Below are positions 1 through 5,002 of a DNA stretch of 5,002 nucleotides, in pieces (within the stretch, counting starts at the first letter, position 1; the number at the start of each line of letters is the position of its first letter). The stretch comes from Burkholderiales bacterium (GTDB lineage Bacteria; Pseudomonadota; Gammaproteobacteria; Burkholderiales; Burkholderiaceae_C). The stretch is from assembly GCA_025354615.1 (NCBI GenBank), contig JANXMO010000043.1, positions 1-5,002 on the forward strand, read 5' to 3'. The translations under genes were made by a program, and so were the position numbers. The notes beneath the pieces are model-generated. The model did no database searches, was not told where the DNA came from, and saw nothing but the letters and a program-made list of their open reading frames with translations.

Positions 1-2583
1 GCGCGCTGCATCGGCCGCCCGCTCGGCCAGCTTGCGCACCTCCCCGGCTACCACCGAGAAGCCCACGCCGTGCTCGCCAGCGCGTGCGGCTTCAATCGCA
101 GCATTGAAAGCCAGCAGATTGGTCTGGCTGGCGATGTCGCCAATCACTTTGACGATCTCCGCAATTTCGACCGATGACTTCTGGATCAGCGCAATCGAAT
201 CGATCGATTTCTTCAGTGCCTCGAAGCCGTTCTTGGCGTTGGCCTGTGTTTCGCTGGCCAGCGCGCTGGCGTCATGGGTGTTGCGGGAGATGTTGGTGAT
301 GGCCTCGGCCAGGTTGCGCACCGAGGCGGTCATCTCGCGCGTTTTGATGACGACGCGCTTTTCCATGTGCACCTGCTCGGTCACGTCGTAGGCGTACTTG
401 ACCACCTTCAGCGGCTGGCCTTTCAGATCGAGGATGGGGTTGTAGCTGGCCTGCAGCCAGACGTCGCGGCCGTATTTGCCGACGCGCTGGTAGCGCCCGC
501 TCAGGAATTCGCCTTTTGACAGCCGCAGCCAGAAGTCGCGGTACTCGAGCGAGGTGATGTAGTCGGGTGCGCAGAACATGCTGTGGTGCTGGCCCAGCAC
601 CTCACGCAGCGAGTAGCCGATGGTGCGCAGGAAGTTCTCGTTCGCTGCGATGACGTTGCCATCCAGGTCAAATTCGATGACTGCCTGTGCGCGGTTGACC
701 GCCGTCACCTTGCCTTCAAATTCTGCATTGCGCAGCTTGATCTCGGTGATGTCGGTCGCAAATTTGACGACCTTCATCGGCCGCCCTTCCATGTCGAAGA
801 TCGGGTTGTAGGTGGCCTGAATCCAAACCTCCTTGCCGCCTTTGCCGATGCGCTTGTATTCGCCTGCGTCGTAATCACCGCGGCCGAGTTTTTCCCAGAA
901 GCTTTGGTAGGCATCGCTGCGCGCCAGCTCGCTGTCGCAGAACATGCGGTGGTGTTTGCCGCGGATTTCCTCCAGCCGGTAGCCCATCAGACCCAGAAAA
1001 TTTTCGTTGGCGTGGATCACGTTGCCTTTCAGGTCGAACTCGATCACCGCCTGCGCGCGCTGCAGCGCATCCACCTTGCCTTCGAAGTCGGCGTTGCGCC
1101 GCTTGGCCTCGGTCACGTCGGTGGCGAACTTGACGACTTTCATCGGCCGCCCGTCGAGGTCGAAAATCGGGTTGTAAGTGGCGTTGAGCCAGACTTCTTT
1201 GCCTTCCTTGCCAATGCGCTTGTACTGGCCGCCCTCGTACTCGCCGCGGCTGAGTTTTTGCCAGAACTCACGGTAGGCCTCGCTGGCGGCGTAGCCCGGT
1301 TCAACGAACAGGCGGTGGTGCTTGCCCTTGACTTCATCCAGCGTGTAGCCGACCACTTTCAGGAAGTTGTCGTTGACCGCGAGGATGCGGCCCTCCAGGT
1401 CGAATTCGATCACGCCTTGCGCCCGGTCAACGGCGCGCACCTTGCCCTCGAATTCGGCGTTGCGTATTTTTGAGCCCGTTACGTCCATCGCGTACTTGAC
1501 GACTTTGACCGGGTTGCCGCTGAGGTCGAAGATCGGGTTGTAGGTGGCCTGTATCCACACCTCTTTGCCGCTCTTGCCCACGCGCTTGTACTCGCCCTTG
1601 TCGTACTCGCCTCGGCCCAGTTTCTGCCAGAACGCGCGGTAAGCACTGCTGCGGCCTTCCTCTTCTTCGACGAACATGCGGTGGTGCTGGCCTTTGACTT
1701 CTTCCAGCGTGTAGCCCAGCAAGTCGAGGAAATTGCGGTTCGCCTCGATCACCGTGCCGTTCAAATCGAATTCGATCACCGCCTGGGCGCGGCCGATGGC
1801 CTGCACCTTGCCTTCGAACTCCGCGTTGCGCGCCTTGCTGTCGGTCACGTCCAGCGCGTACTTCACGATTTTGAAAGGCTTGCCGTCGAAATCAAGAATC
1901 GGGTTGTAAGTTGCGCGTATCCAAACCTCCTTGCCGCCGCGGCCAACGCGTTTGAACTCGCCGCCCTCGAATTCACCGGTCCGCAGGCGTGACCAGAACA
2001 GCTGGTACTCGGCGCTGTTGGCGTGGGCGTCGTCGCAGAACATGCGGTGGTGCTGGCCTTTCACTTCGGCCAGCGAGTAGCCGACGAGCTTCAGGAAGTT
2101 TTCGTTCGCGGCCAGCACGTGGCCTTGCAGATCGAATTCGATCACCGCCTGCGCCCGATCGACTGCCGCCGACTTGCCTTGCCATTCCTGGCGCATCTGC
2201 TGTTCCTCGGTCACGTCACGCGCGGCCATCAGCAGCAATGCCGGCTCGCCGTCAACGGCCTCTGCCCGCGTGAAGCGCGCTGCGAACCAGCGGGTGTCAG
2301 AGCTTGAATGCTTGAGCTTCAACGTGCGCTGGTCACGGGCGGCCAGTGCGTCGGGCGCGAGCAGGGCGTCCCAGGCGTCGTCGCCAAAGTCGAACACCGC
2401 ATCAATCCGCTCGCCGACCAGTGTTTCAGGCAACTGGCCCGTGCAAGCCTCTGCCCGGCTGTTGGCGCTGAGGATGCGGCCTGAATCGGCATCGACAGAC
2501 ACCAGCAGGCTTTCTTCCAGCCGACTGAAGGCAGCTTGTGCCCGTTGCAGGTTGCTGGCGGATGAAGGGTTGCTGGTGGTCAA
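1..2583 (-). CDS. Soluble methyl-accepting chemotaxis protein with six PAS domains (3' end beyond window)
   Basis: Seen: the minus strand is open for 861 codons from TTG at 2583-2581 to the window edge. Residues about 19-128 form a divergent PAS domain ending in ARDVTEE. Residues 143-752 are five tandem PAS/PAC units, each with a FDLxGxV start, GYxLxEVxG, an HH pair and a VWxxAxYNP motif. Residues from about 757 form the start of a chemoreceptor signalling hairpin. Its tip is recognisable at 822-861, with [18 protein letters not shown] then [15 protein letters not shown]. No membrane segment, signal peptide or HAMP domain is visible, so the receptor should be cytoplasmic. Known: such receptors control the CheA/CheW kinase complex, and BdlA of Pseudomonas has a similar but shorter PAS-PAS-MCP layout. 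Inferred: it senses an internal redox, energy or ligand signal through the PAS units. The TTG start is chosen because AGGAG lies six bases upstream, no in-frame ATG exists back to the upstream stop, and the first internal ATG is near residue 120. The return helix is missing only because the window ends. Confidence 0.95.
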   Translation of the reverse strand, partial: MTTSNPSSASNLQRAQAAFSRLEESLLVSVDADSGRILSANSRAEACTGQLPETLVGERIDAVFDFGDDAWDALLAPDALAARDQRTLKLKHSSSDTRWFAARFTRAEAVDGEPALLLMAARDVTEEQQMRQEWQGKSAAVDRAQAVIEFDLQGHVLAANENFLKLVGYSLAEVKGQHHRMFCDDAHANSAEYQLFWSRLRTGEFEGGEFKRVGRGGKEVWIRATYNPILDFDGKPFKIVKYALDVTDSKARNAEFEGKVQAIGRAQAVIEFDLNGTVIEANRNFLDLLGYTLEEVKGQHHRMFVEEEEGRSSAYRAFWQKLGRGEYDKGEYKRVGKSGKEVWIQATYNPIFDLSGNPVKVVKYAMDVTGSKIRNAEFEGKVRAVDRAQGVIEFDLEGRILAVNDNFLKVVGYTLDEVKGKHHRLFVEPGYAASEAYREFWQKLSRGEYEGGQYKRIGKEGKEVWLNATYNPIFDLDGRPMKVVKFATDVTEAKRRNADFEGKVDALQRAQAVIEFDLKGNVIHANENFLGLMGYRLEEIRGKHHRMFCDSELARSDAYQSFWEKLGRGDYDAGEYKRIGKGGKEVWIQATYNPIFDMEGRPMKVVKFATDITEIKLRNAEFEGKVTAVNRAQAVIEFDLDGNVIAANENFLRTIGYSLREVLGQHHSMFCAPDYITSLEYRDFWLRLSKGEFLSGRYQRVGKYGRDVWLQASYNPILDLKGQPLKVVKYAYDVTEQVHMEKRVVIKTREMTASVRNLAEAITNISRNTHDASALASETQANAKNGFEALKKSIDSIALIQKSSVEIAEIVKVIGDIASQTNLLAFNAAIEAARAGEHGVGFSVVAGEVRKLAERAADAAR
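328..2157 (-). repeat. Five tandem 366-bp (122-residue) PAS units inside the chemoreceptor gene
   Basis: Aligning on the conserved RAQ at the start of each unit gives arginines at residues 143, 265, 387, 509 and 631, an exact period of 122 residues. The units cover 2157-1792, 1791-1426, 1425-1060, 1059-694 and 693-328. Each holds a full PAS fold and its linker, which in the first four boundaries is the [13 protein letters not shown] segment or a close variant. The HH pair after GYxLxEVxG is kept in all five units (QHHRMFC, QHHRMFV, KHHRLFV, KHHRMFC, QHHSMFC), as is the Trp of VWxxAxYNP. Local DNA identity is high, for example around the GTGATCGAATTCGA stretch of units 1 and 2. This implies amplification by in-frame duplication, and unit number could vary between strains. 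Confidence 0.92.
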
Positions 2584-2589
2584 GGCGGT

Positions 2590-2594
2590 CTCCT
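2590..2594 (-). promoter_or_regulatory. Ribosome binding site of the chemoreceptor gene
   Basis: The minus strand reads AGGAG, six bases before TTG at 2583. This decides the start of the chemoreceptor gene, which has no ATG in its first hundred codons. Confidence 0.8.
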
Positions 2595-2729
2595 GAAAGG
2601 GCAGTGGGCAGTGCGATGCGCTGGTTTGCCAGGCGCCCCGCAGAAAGCGCCAATTTAGAAGACGCACCCGCTAAGCAATGCCTTCAAAAGAACCGTGCGG
2701 ACAGGCCATTTACTCCTTCTTCCACGGCC
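2595..2729. other. Divergent intergenic region, no gene supported
   Basis: This stretch separates the minus-strand chemoreceptor from the plus-strand effector promoter and must hold the chemoreceptor promoter. The minus strand has a TAAATT (plus-strand 2652-2657) that could be a -10 element, but the nearest -35-like hexamer, TTGCTT, is only 15 bases away. No firm promoter can be assigned. A plus-strand ATG at 2678 opens a frame that joins the 70-residue gene, but it lies upstream of the PIP box and has no good ribosome binding site. Confidence 0.5.
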
Positions 2730-2791
2730 TTCGCTTTTCAGCACGTTCGTTCGTGCCTTGCAAGGCACCGATTCAAGCGGCCCGTTACTGT
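2730..2791 (+). promoter_or_regulatory. PIP box (hrpII-type) promoter upstream of the small gene and F-box gene
   Basis: Seen: TTCGC at 2730-2734, fifteen bases, then TTCGT at 2750-2754; a TACTGT hexamer follows at 2786-2791 after a 31-base gap. Known: the PIP consensus is TTCGB-N15-TTCGB, and the Ralstonia hrpII box is TTCG-N16-TTCG. Functional PIP promoters in Xanthomonas carry a YANNNT -10 element 30-32 bases downstream. All three conditions are met. Inferred: HrpX/HrpB-type activation of the transcript starting near 2798, which would cover the 70-residue gene and, by read-through across 69 bases, the F-box gene. No PIP box is seen directly in front of the F-box gene. Confidence 0.82.
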
Positions 2792-2821
2792 GCGGCTTGC
2801 GTTTGCTTGTTCATGCGCTTG

Positions 2822-2826
2822 AAGGA
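2822..2826 (+). promoter_or_regulatory. Ribosome binding site of the 70-residue gene
   Basis: AAGGA lies seven bases before ATG at 2834. It favours this start over the in-frame ATG at 2678, which would sit upstream of the proposed transcription start. Confidence 0.65.
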
Positions 2827-2833
2827 ATACGCA

Positions 2834-3046
2834 ATGCCAACAGTTTGCTACTCATCGCCTTCTGTCCTCGAAGCGTTCAAGGCACGTGCCGGTCATGAAG
2901 AAGCCAGTGTGAGCGCACGCGAGCGTTCGCGTTCGCCCGTTACCAGGCTACGCAAGACTGTAGAAAAAGCGTCTGCAACCTCAGTAGAAAGCGTTCTTGA
3001 CGCTCGGACCACCGGTTTGCAGGATATGCGTGTGATGTCAGTGTGA
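2834..3046 (+). CDS. Small Arg/Ser-rich protein of unknown function, possible secreted effector or effector remnant
   Basis: I do not recognise this 70-residue product. It starts MPTVCYSSPS, carries a basic, Ser-rich ARERSRSPVTRLRK stretch at about residues 28-41, and ends without a clear domain. There is no signal peptide or membrane segment. It is the first gene after the 2730-2791 PIP promoter, has a well-placed ribosome binding site, and lies 69 bases before the F-box gene on the same strand. A short resemblance links it to the F-box protein: EAFKARAGHEEA here against EPFKSRAREEDR at residues 22-33 there, with RSRSP against RQRSPSP further on. It could be a small type III-secreted protein or the surviving N-terminus of a decayed effector. 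It does not look like a typical acidic type III chaperone, being short and basic in its middle. Confidence 0.6.
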   Translation: MPTVCYSSPSVLEAFKARAGHEEASVSARERSRSPVTRLRKTVEKASATSVESVLDARTTGLQDMRVMSV

Positions 3047-3105
3047 TGCCGCAATGCGGGCAAGCGTTGACCCTGCGGAAATCGAAATTTTTATCCTGAC
3101 CCTAC

Positions 3106-3110
3106 GAGGA
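3106..3110 (+). promoter_or_regulatory. Ribosome binding site of the F-box gene
   Basis: GAGGA lies five bases before ATG at 3116. A second in-frame ATG at 3128 is 17 bases away, too far for this site, so 3116 is the start. The ten bases ATGCCAAGCG occur at both ATGs. Confidence 0.7.
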
Positions 3111-3245
3111 TTCATATGCCAAGCGATATGCCAAGCGTTCGCCGTACTCCCTCGCCGCCCCCGCAGCGTTCTGATGCAGAGCCGTTCAAGTCACGCGCGC
3201 GCGAAGAAGATCGCCGTTTAGGCTTGGCCGCGCCATTGGGCTTGC
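3107..3245 (+). repeat. Direct repeat, copy 1: ribosome binding site and N-terminal module of the F-box gene
   Basis: These 139 bases are identical to 4864-5002, 1757 bases downstream. The match starts inside the ribosome binding site; further upstream the two copies differ after only a few scattered shared bases. It covers codons 1-43. The right end of the match is unknown because the second copy runs off the window. Confidence 0.95.
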
Positions 3246-4678
3246 AAGGCTTGGGTAAACGTCAACGCTCGTCATCGCCTGCGGAGGGTGAACGCCCGAC
3301 CCAGCGCCAACGCTCGCCATCGCCGGCACCGGGTAACCTTGAGCGGTTTGCCGATTCATTTTTGACTTTTCCTGCGCCACCACTCGACGAATTGCCAGAC
3401 AACCTGCTGACGCATATTGCTGCCCATCTGCCCGCCAATGACGTGGTGAACTTCACGTCAGCTTCCACAACCACCCGCGCCTTGGCGCAAGAACGCCAGG
3501 TTGCCATGGTGACGGCGAAAGCGACGCGCGTGACGACTCAAGCAGGCTTTGAGGCGATTCTTGGCACGCAATTCAATGTCATCGAACAGACTTACCCGTC
3601 AACTATTTACAACCTGCCCATCGCTTTGCGGCAGCAGCCCTTGACCGAGCTGCTGGGCAAGATCCGTAACTTGCGACCCAATGACAAGCCGAACGCGTGG
3701 CATGCCGGTCAGGCAGCTGTAAGTCGTTTACTCCCAGAACAGCAAGCGGAGCCCTTGGCTGCATTGTTGGAGAATTTGAATTGCCTGCCTTTGCAAGATC
3801 AAGTGACCGCATTCGATGAAGCACTTCTCGCCATTGAACAATTGGCGCCAGAAAGCCGTGCAAAGCCATTGGCCTGCTTGATCTCAAGCAGTGCTGACTT
3901 GCTTGAAAGCCAAGGCCTGCCTTTATTCGATCAGTGCTTGGCGGCTGTTCGTACTCTGCCACCGCAGCATTGCGCGGAGCCATTGAATGACTTGCTGATT
4001 CATTTCGACTGTTTGCCGGAAGATGAAATGTCAGCAGCATGCGACAACGCGATGAAAATGTTCAATGCGCTACTGCCAAAGCAGCAGAAAGATATGTTTT
4101 ACAGCGTCATAAGCAATGTCATGGAGCATTTGTCACTTGAAGATCAGTCAGCACTTTTTCACGACTTGCTTCCAAGAGCAGCCGATTTGTATCAAGAAAA
4201 TATGGGTACAGGGCCTTTAAAAGGAGTGTTAGGTCAGATTCAGTATTTCTATCCAGGGGATCAACTGCTGGCATTCAAGGCGGGCTTGGAAGTGGCAATG
4301 ACACTCCCACAAGCGCCTCGTGAAGAATTAATGACCGTTTTGTTCGAGCAAATCGACCACATGGTCGGAAACGAACCTGCACTGGCATTTACGGCCTTGC
4401 AAGACAGTTTGCTGACGTTGCCACCCGCGCAAGTTGCGCAACGGCTGATCACATTGCTAAACCATTTGGGTGCTTTGGAAGAAGATGACCGGTTACAAGC
4501 ATTCACCGACGTGCTGAACAGTGTGGGCCAAATGCCGCCAGAGCAGCGCCAAGAATTGCTGAGCGCATTGGAAGCTTCTTTAGGAGATTTGCCAGTCGAT
4601 GCTGTCGCACAAGCCACGCAAGAATTAAACAATGCGCGCGCGCAACATGAACTGGGGAAGCTTTTCCCGACACAGTGA
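3116..4678 (+). CDS. F-box protein with helical repeats, probable type III secretion effector
   Basis: Seen: 520 residues. Residues 1-75 are Ser/Pro/Arg-rich with RRTPSPPP at 9-16 and two basic clusters, GKRQR (47-51) and QRQR (63-66), that could be a nuclear localisation signal. Residues about 91-130 read as an F-box: DELPDNLLTHIAAHLPANDV, then a Ser/Thr-rich helix and RALAQE. After a linker, nine repeats of 38-39 residues fill 166-510, with consensus LPPxxxxxxLxxLLxxLxxLPxxDxxxAFxxxLxxx. There is no signal peptide. Known: F-box proteins bind SKP1 and bring targets to SCF ubiquitin ligases. Bacterial examples injected into plants include VirF, the GALA/RipG family and XopI. Inferred: the repeats form a two-helix solenoid that binds a host target, replacing the LRRs of GALA proteins. 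The first gene of this transcript has a PIP promoter, and an N-terminal twin starts at 4873. GC is clearly below that of the chemoreceptor gene. Secretion, and the F-box call itself, rest on pattern recognition only. Confidence 0.85.
   Translation: MPSDMPSVRRTPSPPPQRSDAEPFKSRAREEDRRLGLAAPLGLQGLGKRQRSSSPAEGERPTQRQRSPSPAPGNLERFADSFLTFPAPPLDELPDNLLTHIAAHLPANDVVNFTSASTTTRALAQERQVAMVTAKATRVTTQAGFEAILGTQFNVIEQTYPSTIYNLPIALRQQPLTELLGKIRNLRPNDKPNAWHAGQAAVSRLLPEQQAEPLAALLENLNCLPLQDQVTAFDEALLAIEQLAPESRAKPLACLISSSADLLESQGLPLFDQCLAAVRTLPPQHCAEPLNDLLIHFDCLPEDEMSAACDNAMKMFNALLPKQQKDMFYSVISNVMEHLSLEDQSALFHDLLPRAADLYQENMGTGPLKGVLGQIQYFYPGDQLLAFKAGLEVAMTLPQAPREELMTVLFEQIDHMVGNEPALAFTALQDSLLTLPPAQVAQRLITLLNHLGALEEDDRLQAFTDVLNSVGQMPPEQRQELLSALEASLGDLPVDAVAQATQELNNARAQHELGKLFPTQ
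3611..4645 (+). repeat. Nine degenerate 38-39-residue helical repeats in the F-box protein
   Basis: By eye the units are residues 166-204, 205-242, 243-280, 281-318, 319-357, 358-396, 397-434, 435-472 and 473-510. Most begin with LP or LLP and have a first helix ending in LLxxL. A turn of the LPxxD type and a second helix containing AFxxxL follow. Examples of unit starts are LLPEQQAEPLAALLENL, LPPQHCAEPLNDLLIHF, LPPAQVAQRLITLLNHL and MPPEQRQELLSALEASL. Units 1, 5 and 6 are the most divergent. The pattern suggests a HEAT- or ARM-like solenoid but matches no named repeat that I can assign. Confidence 0.8.
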
Positions 4679-4774
4679 TGGGTTTTTTTGACAGCCCAAT
4701 GCTGCTTGCAGGCACTGTTGGGCCAGTTAATCGCTTTGAAGTGCAACCGCACGACGCTTTATGCGAGGCCGCTC
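4679..4774 (+). other. Spacer after the F-box gene with an inverted repeat
   Basis: A six-base stem GCCCAA (4694-4699) and TTGGGC (4718-4723) encloses an 18-base loop. Two wobble pairs could extend it inward. It may be a weak transcription end or an RNA structure, but no T-run follows, the T-run at 4683-4689 lying before it. A second small stem, GGGAA and TTCCC at 4655-4668, lies inside the end of the gene. No small gene is evident in this spacer. Confidence 0.3.
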
Positions 4775-4836
4775 TTCGCTTTCCTAGATGACGTTTCGCT
4801 TTTCAAAAGACAGTGACGTCAACAACTTGCTAGATT
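4775..4836 (+). promoter_or_regulatory. Perfect PIP box promoter of the second effector gene
   Basis: Seen: TTCGC at 4775-4779, fifteen bases, TTCGC at 4795-4799, then 31 bases and TAGATT at 4831-4836. Both half-sites match the strict PIP consensus, and the hexamer fits the YANNNT -10 element at the required 30-32-base distance. The first gene downstream begins 36 bases after the -10 element. The geometry is the same as that of the promoter at 2730-2791, down to the 31-base gap. Inferred: activation by an HrpX/HrpB-type regulator together with the type III secretion genes. Confidence 0.9.
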
Positions 4837-4862
4837 GTACGGAAAGGTTTTTCCCGCTTTAC

Positions 4863-4867
4863 AAGGA
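4863..4867 (+). promoter_or_regulatory. Ribosome binding site of the second effector gene
   Basis: AAGGA lies five bases before ATG at 4873. It is the equivalent of GAGGA at 3106-3110, with one base changed just outside the exact repeat. Confidence 0.7.
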
Positions 4868-5002
4868 TTCATATGCCAAGCGATATGCCAAGCGTTCGCC
4901 GTACTCCCTCGCCGCCCCCGCAGCGTTCTGATGCAGAGCCGTTCAAGTCACGCGCGCGCGAAGAAGATCGCCGTTTAGGCTTGGCCGCGCCATTGGGCTT
5001 GC
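4864..5002 (+). repeat. Direct repeat, copy 2: duplicated N-terminal module
   Basis: Identical over 139 bases to 3107-3245, with no mismatch up to the window edge. The upstream DNA is different and carries its own PIP promoter. Confidence 0.95.
4873..5002 (+). CDS. Second effector gene sharing the F-box protein N-terminus (cut by window edge)
   Basis: Only 43 codons are visible. They are identical, base for base, to codons 1-43 of the F-box gene, including the double MPS start, RRTPSPPP and FKSRAREEDRR. It has its own perfect PIP promoter and ribosome binding site, so it is a live gene by appearance and not just a fragment. Whether the rest is another F-box/helical-repeat protein or a different body fused to the same secretion signal cannot be seen. 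Shared N-termini on different bodies are known for type III effectors (terminal reassortment), and a plain recent tandem duplication is the simpler alternative. Confidence 0.85.
   Translation, partial: MPSDMPSVRRTPSPPPQRSDAEPFKSRAREEDRRLGLAAPLGL

Noticed and set aside
583..1473. Long plus-strand open frame of 296 codons, with similar frames at 274-519, 1681-1992 and 2023-2307
   Set aside because: These are antisense shadows of the PAS repeats on the minus strand. They recur at the same 366-base period and have no domain or ribosome binding site of their own.
2640..2656. Sigma-54-like TGGCGC...TGC on the minus strand ahead of the chemoreceptor gene
   Set aside because: The GG and GC elements are 8 bases apart instead of 10, so the spacing rule fails.
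2678..2833. Upstream ATG extending the 70-residue protein to 122 residues
   Set aside because: It would start before the PIP box and the predicted transcription start, and it lacks a good ribosome binding site. ATG 2834 has AAGGA at the right spacing.
2926..2935. TTCGCGTTCGC as another PIP box
   Set aside because: The half-sites are separated by two bases, not 15, and lie within the 70-residue coding region.
4655..4689. Rho-independent terminator: GGGAA/TTCCC stem followed by a T-run at 4683-4689
   Set aside because: The stem is only five base pairs, lies inside the coding end, and is 14 bases from the T-run.
3603..4752. Minus-strand frames opposite the F-box gene (3603-4040, 4261-4752)
   Set aside because: They lack recognisable domains and are overlain by a plus-strand gene with clear domain and repeat structure.
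3107..5002. The 139-base direct repeat as an insertion sequence end or transposon
   Set aside because: The repeat is coding, in the same orientation and starts at a ribosome binding site; no terminal inverted repeats or transposase are present.

Overview
The window comes from a high-GC proteobacterium that appears to carry a hrp-type type III secretion system. The evidence is two plant-inducible-promoter (PIP) boxes, the elements recognised by AraC-type activators such as HrpX (Xanthomonas, Acidovorax) or HrpB (Ralstonia). They lie upstream of genes whose products look like host-targeted effectors. The genus cannot be fixed from the sequence. A plant-associated member of the Burkholderiales, or less likely a xanthomonad, fits best.

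Left half (1-2583, minus strand): one long gene running off the left edge. It encodes a soluble chemoreceptor (methyl-accepting chemotaxis protein). Its N-terminal part is one divergent PAS domain followed by five near-identical PAS units at an exact 122-residue period. A cytoplasmic signalling hairpin follows, cut by the window edge just past its tip. The gene starts at TTG behind a good ribosome binding site and has no ATG near its 5' end, so ATG-based calling would miss it.

Centre (2584-3115): a divergent intergenic region with a PIP box and a correctly spaced -10 element (2730-2791), then a small gene for an unrecognised 70-residue Arg/Ser-rich protein (2834-3046). A 69-base gap separates it from the next gene, and the two probably form an operon.

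Right half (3116-5002, plus strand): a 520-residue protein with a Ser/Pro/Arg-rich N-terminus, an F-box-like motif at about residues 91-130, and nine degenerate 38-39-residue helical repeats to the C-terminus. This is best read as a type III effector that could plug into a host SCF ubiquitin ligase. After a 194-base spacer with its own perfect PIP box (4775-4836) a second gene begins at 4873. Its first 130 bases and its ribosome binding site are identical to those of the F-box gene, while the DNA further upstream differs. This is a tandem effector family sharing one N-terminal module.

The most interesting signals are the two matched PIP promoters, the F-box plus helical-repeat architecture, and the exact duplication of the secretion-signal region. 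The chemoreceptor looks like ordinary core genome, and the effector cluster beside it has lower GC, suggesting an acquired island.
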